The notes below the pieces were generated by a model. The model ran no database searches, was not told where the DNA came from, and saw nothing but the letters and a program-made list of their open reading frames with translations. From CAWINH01 sp963837425 (GTDB lineage Bacteria > Chloroflexota > Limnocylindria > QHBO01), in the NCBI GenBank assembly GCA_963837425.1, contig CAWINH010000006.1, positions 434,001-498,000 of the forward strand: DNA of 64,000 nucleotides. The letters run 5' to 3'. Shown in pieces: positions 17,420 to 27,495 of this stretch. Position 1 is the stretch's first letter. Every line of letters begins with the position of its first letter. A program made the translations under genes and the position numbers.

Positions 17420-19664
17420 TCACGCGCAGGCCTTGCTTCCCCGCATGACGGCCAGTGAGCCGGCAGGATCGATGATCCATGCGCTTACGCCGTCGTCTGG
17501 CGACGGAAGCTTGACTCCTTCCGTAACGGCGATCGGCAGTCGCCCGTAGGCTGCCTCGTCGACGAGGGGGGCGGACAGCGGTGACCCCTCCTCGCGCACA
17601 GGGCTGCTGAGCATGACCAGAACGTCCAAGGAAGTGTCATCGTGTATTCCCGCCAGCCGGTCGGCGACCCAGCGTGCGAGCCAGAATTCGCGGTCTGTCG
17701 CGTTCGTGCGCTGAGCTCTTGCCAAGTCCGCCACCGCTTGCTCCACTCGACAGCCCATAAGCTCCGTGAGGGCAACCTGCGCTGCCGTGTAGGCGCCACT
17801 GGGGCGGTCGCCGACTGAGCCGCTGAACGCCTCAAGCCAACGTGTGTCCGTCCCTGCCAGGGGTGCGGATGCCGAGGCACGCGCTTCCGCGGCGGCCACT
17901 ATTAACGGAGGGTTGACCGTCGGAAAAGCATCAACCCACGCCGGGTCTGCCGGTGTCCACGGCGAGAGCGTCACCATCAACTGGAGTGCTCCATCGCGGG
18001 TGGATTCGTCGCCCGTGGCGTTGGCCACGAAGGCGAGCGTTGCCAGGTTCAGCGACTCCGTTCGCTGCAGCTCGACCGCACTCCGGGCAGCATCCATCGC
18101 CTCCTGCGGGTCGTCTGCAGCCAGGGCGGCAAGCGCCAGCGCGCGCCAAATACTGTCGTCATACGGGTTCTCGCGCACCGCAACTTGCAGCTCTTCGTAC
18201 GCGGCTTCAGCGTGGCCCTCTACGAGCAGAAGGGCACCTCGCTCTCGCCGGTAGAGCGGGAAGGTGGGATCCAGTTGGATCGCGTGCTCCACTGCGGTTA
18301 GCGCCGCTGGCATATCCCCGGCAGCTGCACGACTCCGCGCGGTGTCTTGCTGTATCGCCGCGAGCGTCACGAGTACGGCGGGTCCCCCAGCGACGACGAG
18401 GACAAGTCCAGCGGCCACGAATGGCCACTGACGTCGGCTCCTCCCGCCGTCTGACGCTGATTGAGGCAAGGGCACGGACATGCCACACCAGAACGCAACG
18501 AGCACGGCGCCGAAGCCTGGGATCACCGGATTCGAGGCGAGCCCAACGACCGCCGCGAAGGCCAGGGGCCAGACGACAACCGGCCGGGGCAGGGACGAGA
18601 TCCAGGCACGACCTACCGCGGTCGCAAGGCCAAGGAGCGCCACCACCGGAAGGAGTCCCAGCTCCGCCAGCGTCTGAATGTAGAGGCTGTCCGCGTGCTT
18701 CGGAACATAGGTGGCGGCGTCGAAATATCCGGTCGGCTGCAGCAGAAAGGCGAAGGTGGCCGGGCCGGTGCCGAAAAGCGGATGGGCGACCCAGCTTGCG
18801 AGGGAGCTGGACCAGACATCGGCGCGGAGGCCCAGCGTCTCCGTGGTGAGCACTCTGCGCGCCAGTTGGCCGCCAAACAGCGCGAGGACAACGACGAGCA
18901 CCAGCGCCGCCACGGCGGCAGCTGCAAGCAAGCGACGATCGTGCCGCAACGCGGCCAGATTCAATCGACGCCACTTGGTTGCGACCACCACCAGCGAGCG
19001 AGGGCGACCCCTGCCCACATCGCTCTACCACCGCTCATGACGATGACAAGCAGGCAGACGGCCACGGCAGCAACGGCCGCCACGCGCACCACGCGACTTC
19101 TGGCAGCTACACCCAATGCGCAGGCAGGCAGCAGGAGCCCAACGAGAATCGCGAAATCGTGCGGATGCCCAAACGGCGCACTCGGCAGTCTCAGCGCCAG
19201 CGATGGGAGAGTTCCGGTCAGGGAGATCCAGCGAAGCCACGTGGCTATCACAGGGACGCAAACACCACAGCGATCACGGCGCCGATAAGACCCAGCGCGC
19301 TCAGCGCGGCGCTCCTGGTCTTCTCGTCCAGGCGTCTGGTCAGGCCGAAGACAGCAGCGAACGCCCCTGCCGCGTAGAGACCTTCGGCCGACAGCCGAAA
19401 AAGGTCTGAGGCAAGGGTGGAACCGGCCACCGCGAGCAGGGCAACCACAATCAGACCGTCTATGAGATCCATGCGCCGTGCGAGGCTGCCCACCCACCAA
19501 GCAAGCAGGCCCGCCATGGCAACGACAGCAATCACGCGGACCGGAATCGTCAGCCAACCCGCTGCTGTGCCAGCGAATAGCCCGCTGAATGCGGCGGCAG
19601 CAAGGGCTATGTACAGCCGCCAACGGTTGGGCAGGGCGGTGCTGACCGTCAAAGTCACGACCAT
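17420..19664 (-). pseudogene. O-antigen ligase/polymerase (Wzy_C-like) with TPR domain, interrupted by two frameshifts
   Basis: Three reading frames on the minus strand join into one protein resembling the intact gene at 24977-27295. Residues from ATG 19664 give helices up to about 19252; a second frame continues ATWLRWISLTGTLPSLALRL...AMWAGVALA; a third from about 19010 gives the Wzy_C core (WSSSLASWVAHPLFGTGPATF, YVPKHADSLYIQTLAELG) and a TPR-rich exported tail ending at 17420. Each step is a one-base deletion. The intact paralog has the same order of segments, supporting one gene. It is listed as interrupted, but sequence error is at least as likely as decay. Function in an intact copy: polymerising or ligating repeat units of an exported polysaccharide. 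Confidence 0.65.
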
Positions 19665-19757
19665 TGCACCTCAGGCTGTCCCGAAGGTACCGTGTGCCCC
19701 GCGCCAGCGAACGTGTATTGATTTGGTCATGTCTCACCGCCCACACGAGGGGAACGG

Positions 19758-21201
19758 ATGACCAGACGGCATTTGGCGACACTCAGGCTGCTGCTGATGC
19801 TGGGCGACGCCGTTTCCGCGGTAGCCGTCTTCCTGGCTGTCTCCGTCATCCGCTTCCGCGATGGCGATCCCACGGCGGTCTGGTCGGTAGGGATCGATAT
19901 CGGACCGGCGGCGCTGCTCTTTGCACTCCTGTGGGTTGCGGTGTTCTGGTCACTCGGCCAGTACCACCTCCGCGTGAGATGGAGTCTTTTCGCTGAAGCG
20001 CAGGACGTTGCCCGCGCCACCGTTGCGCTGGGTGTCATCACACTCGCAGGTCTCTTCGTCCTGCACCAGGACGACGTAAGCCGGGTCTTCCTTGTGCTGC
20101 TCTTCCTCGCGCAGTCCGCCGGTGCACTGGTTATCCGTGCTCTCCTGCGCACCTGGTTCGAGCACCTGCGCAGCGGGGGCCGAAATGCCACTTTCATGCT
20201 AATCGCCGGCACGGGAGAGCTGGCTCAGGCCTTCGCCGACGAGGTTGAATCCCACGCCAGTCTGGGTGTTCGCGTGATCGGTCACGTCTCGGTACCGGCG
20301 AACGGCGCGACCGCTAGGTTCCCGGGCGAACGCGGGCGCCCAAGCCCGGTGCTCGTAACGCGACCAATCCTTGGAAGCGTCGGCGAGATGCAGGAGTTGT
20401 ACCGCGGTCGTGTCGTCGACGAAGTGGCCGTTTGCCTTCCCTGAGTCACTTCATCATCTCGACGAAATCATCTCAATCGCAGCCGACGAGGGAAAGACGG
20501 TGAGGGTCCCTCGGGCCATCGAAGAAGAGGCGCTGGCCGGGGCGTTGAGCGAGCCGTTCGGTGGATTCCTTGTTCGATCTCTGGTGCACGATGGGACGCG
20601 TAATCTCGAGCGAGTAATCAAACGCCTGGTCGATCTTATTGGAGCACTTGCTGCGCTCGCGATATTGAGTCCAGTCATCGGGATCACGGCTGCGGCCATA
20701 TGGAGACGGGATGGCACCCCCGTGATCTTCCGGCAGACCCGCGTTGGCCTGCACGGACGGCCGTTTACCATCTACAAGTTCCGAACGATGACGCTGGATG
20801 CGGAGGATCGCTACGAAGAACTGGCGGCTGCCAGCCACACGTCGGGTCCAGCGTTCAAGATGGAGAACGATCCACGCGTCACACGACTAGGCCAGTTCCT
20901 CCGCAAGTGGGCCATCGACGAGCTTCCACAACTCTGGAACGTGGCGATTGGCGACATGAGCCTTGTCGGTCCTCGTCCAGCCCCATCGCGCGAGGTGGAC
21001 TCCTACGACATATGGCACCGCAGACGCCTATCCGTCAGACCGGGACTGACCGGCCTTTGGCAAGTCAGCGCGCGATTTGATCAGCATTTCGATGACCGCG
21101 CGGAGTTGGACCTTCAATACATTGACTCATGGAGCCTATGGCTCGACCTGCAAATTCTGCTGAGGACGATTCCGGCGGTCCTGGCCGGCAGCGGACGGTG
21201 A
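19758..21201 (+). CDS. Exopolysaccharide polyprenyl glycosylphosphotransferase (WcaJ/WbaP-type), frameshifted near 20445
   Basis: Two frames form one initiating sugar-phosphate transferase. The N-terminal frame has four membrane helices and a CoA-binding-like Rossmann segment (FMLIAGTGELAQAFADEV); it stops at 20444 just after VVDEVAVCLP. One extra base restores ESLHHLDEIISIAAD and then a fifth helix and the catalytic bacterial sugar transferase domain: RQTRVGLHGRPFTIYKFRTM, W-x-IDELPQLWNV, SLVGPRPA and RPGLTGLWQV. The enzyme transfers a hexose-1-phosphate onto undecaprenyl phosphate to start repeat-unit synthesis on the cytoplasmic face. Head gene of the divergent EPS cluster. Confidence 0.85.
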
Positions 21202-21220
21202 CTCTCCACCGGGCCTGCAG

Positions 21221-22057
21221 TTAGGACGACCGATCGGCCACAATGCGGAGGTCGACCTTGGGGAACACCGTCAGTTTCCCGCCGACAGTCGCATCTAGGA
21301 TCCTCCGGCCAGCTGCAGTGAACCTGTCGTTGGCCAACCGATACGCACGCTCGGACACCTCAAGATCTGGAAGCTGCCACTGGACACCCGGCCCGAAGTA
21401 GTTGGGATCGAAGTGGTTCCTATCAGCCGTTGTGGCAGTCACCAATTGGTTGGGCTTGCCGGTGGACGTGAATGAGTGATCCACCCCGACCAGGACCACT
21501 TCCTGGAATCCCATGTGATAGGCCAGCTGCATCGCCAGATACGTCACCGTCGCGCCCTCCCATGCGCCGCGTGCGACATCCTCGGCGAATGTGAAGCGTC
21601 GTGCGCGTCTCACGAATGTGATCTCCGCGTTCCGTGGCACCTGATTCCGGGACTTCCAACTCATGAAGGTCTTCGTGTTTGCCTCGAGAAGTTCCGCGGA
21701 GAACTGGCGGATGACATGCAGGTTGACCGCCACCAGGAACGTCGACGGCCCCCCCAGGCGATCGAAAAGCAGATAGCCCCTGTTGAGCGCAAACGTAAGG
21801 TGGCCCTTCAGGCGATCCAGCTCAGTGCGCGCGAGGCTTGGCCCATTTCCGATGATGAAGCAGCGCTCACCGGAATACCGCCCAGCAATTTCCGACAACT
21901 GATCTCTTGACCGCTGCCCTCTCTGGTCGACTGCGTATGTGAGGCTCTCCATCGAAGGGAGGACCCGGTCGCGGTAGATGCCGGCCAAGCGATCCGCGCG
22001 GCGGTTGCCGAGGACGCGGGTGATGGCACCAAGGCCCATTTCCTCAAGGCGCGTCAT
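21221..22057 (-). CDS. DUF115 / MptE-like protein, probable glycan-cluster transferase
   Basis: 278 residues, soluble. CFIIGNGPSLARTELDRLKG at about 66-86 followed by FALNRGYLLFDRLG is the signature of the DUF115/MAF-related family, distantly related to sialyltransferase-like folds and found in polysaccharide and flagellin-glycosylation clusters; VVLVGVDHSF at about 190 is the second conserved patch. ATG 22057 overlaps the flippase stop (ATGA). The exact reaction is unknown; a sugar or phospho-sugar transferase acting on the same repeat unit is the likely role. Confidence 0.7.
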   Translation of the reverse strand: MTRLEEMGLGAITRVLGNRRADRLAGIYRDRVLPSMESLTYAVDQRGQRSRDQLSEIAGRYSGERCFIIGNGPSLARTELDRLKGHLTFALNRGYLLFDRLGGPSTFLVAVNLHVIRQFSAELLEANTKTFMSWKSRNQVPRNAEITFVRRARRFTFAEDVARGAWEGATVTYLAMQLAYHMGFQEVVLVGVDHSFTSTGKPNQLVTATTADRNHFDPNYFGPGVQWQLPDLEVSERAYRLANDRFTAAGRRILDATVGGKLTVFPKVDLRIVADRSS

Positions 22058-23597
22058 TCCCGTTGCACCCCGTTTCCAGCTGGCCGCAGCGCGCTGATGG
22101 CTGCCAGCGCCTCTTCGCGGAGGGGACCCCAAGCGAACAGCGCTGTCACTGTGGCGGCGAGAAGAGCGGAGCGGACGGCGGCGGTGAGCGCGGGACCCGA
22201 TACCGAAACGAACATCGCAACGGCGGTGATCCCAACGATCGCGCCAATGCCGACTGCGAGCTTGGTCCAATTCACCGGGATCCGAGGTATCCCCACCCGC
22301 GATGCGTAGAACAGCACTCCGGCGGCCAGTAGCCCGTAACCGATGCACGTGTTCACCGCGGCTGCCATGGCACCAAATCGCGGCACCAACGCCAGGTTGA
22401 GTGCCACGTTGACTGCCGCGGCAGTCACGGTGATCAGCCAAACGTCCCGGTTCGGCCGACCATGATCGTCACTGCGTTCATCGGGACAAGGTACAGGCCG
22501 AACAAGCACGCGCCGGCGGCTAGCCAGGGAAGAAAGGTGCCGACCTGCCCGTATTCAGCGGGAAGCACAAGTTGCGCAAGCGGCGGACCGAGAGCCGCCA
22601 CGACACCACCCGCCAACACAACCCCCACCGCCTGCATGGTGATGACTTCGCCGAGTTCGTGGAGGTTCCGTTCAGATCGGCCTGCCTGGCTATGGAGTGG
22701 CTGAGTCGCCTGTGACAAGGCCACGCCGACAAGCGTTACCGGCAACGCCAGCAGGTAGGCAACGTAGTAGTTGCCGACGATCGACGCGCTCAGGAATGCT
22801 CCGAGCACCGCCCGGTCAGAAACGGCAAGACCCCAATGGCCCGCCGCGTGAGGCACCAACGGTAAGCCGAAGGACAAGGCGCCAACGAGGGACTTTCGAT
22901 CGATCTCAGTGTTCCAAGCGTGGCGCAGAGTTAGCAGTCCGCGGCTCAGGAGCAATGCCGCGCTCAGGACGTTGGCCGCCATCCAGCCGTAGACGCCCCA
23001 TCCAAGGCCACCCACGAAGAGCACCGAAAGGCCGGCATTGACGCCGATCTGAATCCATGTCAGTCCCAGATAGTCTCGTAGCCGTTCTTGAGCCCGGAGG
23101 ACGGCCATTGGGACAACGGTGGCAGAGACGTTCAGAGCCGCAGCAAGGCAGCCAAGCACGAACGCGAAGGGGGGCACTCCAAAGACCTGCTCGATGAACG
23201 GGGCAGCCGCTGCCGAGATGGCCAACCCCAACAGCACCGGCGTTAGCCCCCCGAAGTACCCGAGCGTATTAACGAACCGGGCCTGGAGAAGCGGATCATC
23301 AGCCCGCTCTAAGTAGCCCCGAAATACCGCGGTCTCCAATCCAAGGCTGACGAGTGTGGCGAGCGCTGCCGCAAGGGTCAGAATGACGCCAATCTGGCCG
23401 AACTCCACCGGATCCAGAATTCGAGCGAACAACGGGAGCAGGAGCAGTGGTGCCGCGCGCTGGAGAACAGCTGCGGCCGCGTATGTCAGGGCCCCGCGGA
23501 CGACCCGCTGCTTGGCGCCTTGACCGTCCGATGTCGGAACGCTTTGCCTGTCCAACCGGCTCAGATCCCTCGGACCGCTCCAGCCGAGAACTCGCAC
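22054..23597 (-). CDS. Wzx-type polysaccharide flippase (MOP superfamily), frameshifted near 22445
   Basis: Twelve to fourteen predicted helices across two frames. The N-terminal frame runs RGALTYAAAAVLQRAAPLLLLPLF (classical first helix of oligosaccharide flippases) to NAVTIMVGRTG; one missing base near 22445 then gives RDVWLITVTAAAVNVALNLALVP through 22054. The protein would move undecaprenyl-linked repeat units to the outer face of the membrane. Start unclear: GTG 23597 or TTG 23555 (closer to the first helix) are candidates; no strong ribosome-binding site. The indel may be a sequencing error. Confidence 0.75.
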
Positions 23598-23718
23598 GGA
23601 TTGACAGACAAATGGTGCCCGGTGGGGTGCGAGCCGTCCTGCCCGGTGATTCCAGTGATTAGGGCCTTCATGGGCGTGCTTCTCTCCGTTGGTCGGGCGC
23701 CAAGGTATTCGTGGTGGG

Positions 23719-24909
23719 TCAGGTTCCGTAACCGGACTTTCGATCAACCGCGTGCCTCAGGATGGTCTCGAACCTGTCAGCTATCTTGGCGAGGCCGAAC
23801 GTATCGATGGCGTACTGCCGGGCCGAACTCCGCCAACTCCCGCGTTGCACGTCGTTGGCGAGCATCCTTCTGGCAGTGGACACGAGTTGGTCCGCTTCAC
23901 CAGGTTCGACAACCATCCCGGCATCGGCGTGCAAGATCGTCTGTGCCGCTAGGTTCTCGCTGGGCATCGCCGCAAGGATAGGACGGCCCGCGGCGAGGTA
24001 GGTCTGGACCTTCGACGGAGCAGAGAAGAGCGAGGCATCCGCCTCAAGTACGGCGATCAATATGTCGGCGCTCGCCAGCATTGCGTCGACTTGTGCGAAC
24101 GGTTGAAACGGCAGGACTCGCAGGTTCGGGAGGTCTGCGCCGTGTGCGATGAGCCAATCCGCGCCTGGCCCCTCCGAGACCACAACGACTGTTGCCTCGG
24201 GGACGCCCCGGGCTAGGGCCAAGAGCAACTTCGGATTGTGCTTCAGCGCAAGGGTGCCGGCGTAGAGCATCCGCGGCCCAGTGGGAAGGTTGTGCCCGCC
24301 CTCCCAACCTTCACGACTGTCCGCACTTGGAAGGGGCGCCCAATTCTCAACGACTGTGACGTTGTCGCTTCCGAGTCCCCAGCCATGCAAGACAGGCATG
24401 AAGTCATGGGAGGTGGGGATGACCCAGTCGGAGTCCGCCAGTAGCCTCCGCTCTAGCCTGACGAAACGGTGGCCGATTGCAGCGCCGAGCCAACGGGAGC
24501 GTCTGCCGATGATGCGCCTGATCGCGACGGAGTGCAGATCCTGGACCCAGAACACCGTGGCTGCGCCAACCGACCTTGCCGCGTGGAAGGCTGCCGCCTG
24601 CACGTCCAAGGGCGAGTTGGCAGAAACCACAACATCCGGCTGAAAGCGCGTTATCGGATCCGCGAGGAGCCGACCGTACCGCCGTTCCTGCAGAAGCCGC
24701 ATAAGGCCGCCGCGACGGAAGGGCTCCATGAGGCGAACTGGCGCGAACCGCAGCGTACTGGAGTCGGTCGGCAAGACCTCCATCAAAGCCTTGGGTCGGC
24801 GGAAGCCATCCGCGTATAGATGGAGGACATCGTGTCGACGGCTTGCCAGTTCATGCGACAGCTGCCCGATGAATGGATAGCCGCCGTAGTCGTGTACGGC
24901 GATGCGCAT
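23719..24909 (-). CDS. Glycosyltransferase family 4 (WbuB-like)
   Basis: 396 residues, GT-B fold. N-terminal MRIAVHDYGGYPFIGQLSHEL with a nucleotide-sugar-transferase Rossmann start, FQPDVVVSANSPLDVQ in the middle, and the C-terminal donor domain with RMLYAGTLALKHNP (about 218-231), VSEGPGAD and PSKVQTYLAAGRPILA (E replaced by T in the common E-x7-E region). Transfers a sugar from a nucleotide donor during repeat-unit assembly. ATG 24909 is used because it begins the first beta-strand; ATG 24945 would add 12 residues. It is 67 bp downstream of the ligase gene and likely in the same operon. Confidence 0.8.
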   Translation of the reverse strand: MRIAVHDYGGYPFIGQLSHELASRRHDVLHLYADGFRRPKALMEVLPTDSSTLRFAPVRLMEPFRRGGLMRLLQERRYGRLLADPITRFQPDVVVSANSPLDVQAAAFHAARSVGAATVFWVQDLHSVAIRRIIGRRSRWLGAAIGHRFVRLERRLLADSDWVIPTSHDFMPVLHGWGLGSDNVTVVENWAPLPSADSREGWEGGHNLPTGPRMLYAGTLALKHNPKLLLALARGVPEATVVVVSEGPGADWLIAHGADLPNLRVLPFQPFAQVDAMLASADILIAVLEADASLFSAPSKVQTYLAAGRPILAAMPSENLAAQTILHADAGMVVEPGEADQLVSTARRMLANDVQRGSWRSSARQYAIDTFGLAKIADRFETILRHAVDRKSGYGT

Positions 24910-24976
24910 TCGTCGGCCCGCTTCAGCTGCTGGGTGGCGCGTCATTGGCTCTCGGCGCATTCGCGAACGTTCCATC

Positions 24977-27295
24977 TCAATGGCACTGTCTCGCGAGCGC
25001 CGCAAGGCCAGATGTGCGTGCTGAGGGGCCAGGTTGCCGGTACCAAAGAGCCTGCCCGACCCATGGCGACGGCAAGTCCCATGGGGTCGGCTGCCACACC
25101 ACAGCCGTTCTGCGATAGCCGGCCACATCGTTGTTGGACCCTCGTAGGCCGCTCGCGGACAAGGGGTTCAATTCTTCGCTCAATCCGGCGTAGAGGTTGT
25201 CCCCGGTCATCAACTGATGTATCCGCAGGTATTGGCCGACGCCGCCCTGGTGGTTCTCGGCAGCCATTCTGAGTACGAGGGCCCAATATGTCTCCTGGCG
25301 GACCTCGGACGCCGGCAGGGACGCAAGGCTGTCCTCCGCTGTGTCGTCGCAGCGAGTGGCGGAGATGAAAGCGTCTCGCAACCCCCCACTAAGTCGGCTC
25401 TCAGCAGAGCGTACGCGACTGCCGTTTTCGTCCGTCATGATGGCGAGGAGGAGGGGCTGCAGGTTCAGCGGCTCTGGGCTTGTTGCGCCACTCTGCCACC
25501 GGTCCCACGCCGCCCCAAGGAGTTCCTGGGTATCAAATGGACGGATGAATTCGCCCCAAGTCGGGTCGGCAACTATGAGTGGCCAGGCCTGAACCACTTC
25601 ACTGAGAATAGCCTTTGCGCTCGATTCGTCGCCGACTGCGAGCAGAGTGCGTGCGTACAGTAGGAGATTGGACGGATCCGAACGCTGGATGGCCACCGCG
25701 CGCTCCAGGGAGCGAATAGAGTCGGCGCTATCACCCTGCTGAAATAGGACGATCCCGAGTTCTCGCCACGCTAGATCGTCTCTTGGGTTGGTTGCCACAG
25801 CCTTGTGGAGCGCATCACTGGCGCCTCGCAAGTCGTTAGCAAGCAGCCTCACAGTTCCCAACTGGCGAGGGTAGATTGCAAGCCCCGGGTCCAAGATCGC
25901 TGCTTCGCTGAGAAGCGAATCTGCCCTGACGGTGTCGCCGGCATATATCGCCTGGACTGCATTCGAATAGTCAACTGCGCCGACAACTGTTGCTCCGTAG
26001 GCAAGTCCAACGATCGTGGCAGCCACAACTGTCGTGAAGCGGACGACCCTTGAAGCCCGAGGCATCGCCAATGCCGGTGCCGCATCTGAGGACCGAGGTC
26101 TGGCCAAGGCGATCCAACCCACGCCAACAACCAGGATCGGCATGAATTCCGTCGGGCCGAGGCCGATCCCGGCGGTGATGACTACCGCTATTGCGAAGAC
26201 AGCCCCCCGCGCCCTTCCTTTCCAGATCGCCGGCGCAAGCGTGTATGCAGCAAGAAGGAACGCAATGACGCCGACAATTCCCGCGCCGGCCAGCAACTGA
26301 ACGTAACTGGAGTCAGGCTGATGTGGGGCATATGAGTTCGTGTCGAAGTAACCGGTCAGTTGCAGCAGCCACGGGAAGGATCCGGGCCCTTGCCCGAAGA
26401 TCGGCCGATCCAGCCAGGCTGACAGAGCGGATGACCATGTCGCTGCGCGTTCCGTCAGGGGTGCCACCCGGATGGCTCGCTCGAGGGCGCTTCCGCCAAT
26501 TACCGCCGCGACGAGCAGCCCTCCCGCGACCGCGAGAAGCACAACGGGGCGCTCCACGATGCGCGAGGCGCGCCAAGTGCGTCTCAGCACACCTAACAGC
26601 GCGACCGCGATGAGCCCGACAAGGACGGCGAGCCATATGTTTCGCGAGCCGACGACCAATGTCGCCGCAGCGAGGAGTGCGCCAACCGCGATTCCAGCGG
26701 CAACTCGGAGGCTCGATGCACGGCCCACCCACCAGGCGGGGTAGAGAAGCAGCAACAAGATGAGTGGCTCGTATCGCAGCGTCCAAGGCTGCGGCAAGCT
26801 CTTCAGATCGAGCGGAGGAAGCACCCGCCATCCGGTTCTCGCCCACCACTCAACATATGGGATCAGAACCTGGGCGGCAAAGACCACGGTAAGCAGCGCC
26901 GAAAGAACCATCATCCCCGCCAAGAAGAGGCGCCTCGCAGAGTCGTGAGACAAGACCTCCCTGGCCGTGAACAGACCCGCGAGCAAGACGAATATCGTCA
27001 GCGACGAGTGAAGTGACTCGCGAGGGAATCGTGAAAGGACACAAGGGATAAGGAACAGCACCGCAGCGATCAGCAGGTTCCGGTCGATGCGGTCCGCCTG
27101 CCCGGGCGCTCGGAGCAGATAGAGGCCGCACAGCACCGCAGCGAGGACACTGCTCGTGACGCGTTCGGCGGTCGAGGGATCCCGCAACGGAAAGCCTGTG
27201 AAGATGACGAAGTAAGCGAAGAGGGCAACCCAGAGGATGGCCCGGACGTTCCGGAGGGACCGCCCGCTGCTCAAGGTAGGGAAGCCTTCCTGCAC
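24977..27295 (-). CDS. O-antigen ligase/polymerase (Wzy_C-like) with C-terminal TPR region
   Basis: About 772 residues. Roughly eleven helices precede the Wzy_C motif region: GSRNIWLAVLVGL, TERAATWSSALSAWLDRPIFGQGPGSF and the large periplasmic loop NSYAPHQPDSSYVQLLAGAG. From about residue 430 TPR-like helices follow (YPRQLGTVRLLANDLRGASDAL, DDLAWRELGIVLFQQGDSADS, PSNLLLYARTLLAVGD). Such proteins polymerise or ligate lipid-linked repeat units. The last 40 residues are Trp/Pro/Ser-rich. GTG 27295 is preferred over ATG 27337 because the latter would overlap the 51-residue gene. Confidence 0.8.
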   Translation of the reverse strand: MQEGFPTLSSGRSLRNVRAILWVALFAYFVIFTGFPLRDPSTAERVTSSVLAAVLCGLYLLRAPGQADRIDRNLLIAAVLFLIPCVLSRFPRESLHSSLTIFVLLAGLFTAREVLSHDSARRLFLAGMMVLSALLTVVFAAQVLIPYVEWWARTGWRVLPPLDLKSLPQPWTLRYEPLILLLLLYPAWWVGRASSLRVAAGIAVGALLAAATLVVGSRNIWLAVLVGLIAVALLGVLRRTWRASRIVERPVVLLAVAGGLLVAAVIGGSALERAIRVAPLTERAATWSSALSAWLDRPIFGQGPGSFPWLLQLTGYFDTNSYAPHQPDSSYVQLLAGAGIVGVIAFLLAAYTLAPAIWKGRARGAVFAIAVVITAGIGLGPTEFMPILVVGVGWIALARPRSSDAAPALAMPRASRVVRFTTVVAATIVGLAYGATVVGAVDYSNAVQAIYAGDTVRADSLLSEAAILDPGLAIYPRQLGTVRLLANDLRGASDALHKAVATNPRDDLAWRELGIVLFQQGDSADSIRSLERAVAIQRSDPSNLLLYARTLLAVGDESSAKAILSEVVQAWPLIVADPTWGEFIRPFDTQELLGAAWDRWQSGATSPEPLNLQPLLLAIMTDENGSRVRSAESRLSGGLRDAFISATRCDDTAEDSLASLPASEVRQETYWALVLRMAAENHQGGVGQYLRIHQLMTGDNLYAGLSEELNPLSASGLRGSNNDVAGYRRTAVVWQPTPWDLPSPWVGQALWYRQPGPSARTSGLAALARQCH

Positions 27296-27333
27296 GTGGC
27301 TTCCGCCGCGGGCGTCGCCGTCTTCAGCACGCC

Positions 27334-27489
27334 TCAATGCAGGTGCAGGTCAGGCTGCTGGATCTCCACCTTCGGGCCGAAGAAGAGCCCGCCGAATGGG
27401 TAGTCGATGACCGGGATCTTGGCGCCGGCCACCTTCATCCCGCCCCCGATCAGGAGGAGCACCACCAGGAAGAGCAGGAGCCATCGCAT
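27334..27489 (-). CDS. 51-residue single-helix small protein downstream of sulfatase-like gene
   Basis: An ATG at 27489 opens 51 codons ending TGA at 27334. The product has one N-terminal hydrophobic helix (WLLLFLVVLLLIGGG), then KIPVIDYPFGGLFFGPKVEI and a His-rich end (DLHLH). It starts 6 bp after the stop of the sulfatase-like gene on the same strand, so it is probably co-translated. No known family; an exported anchor or regulatory subunit of the neighbouring enzyme is possible. The size makes coding status uncertain, but the hydrophobic-then-polar organisation and tight spacing support it. Confidence 0.55.
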   Translation of the reverse strand: MRWLLLFLVVLLLIGGGMKVAGAKIPVIDYPFGGLFFGPKVEIQQPDLHLH

Positions 27490-27495
27490 CGCGGA

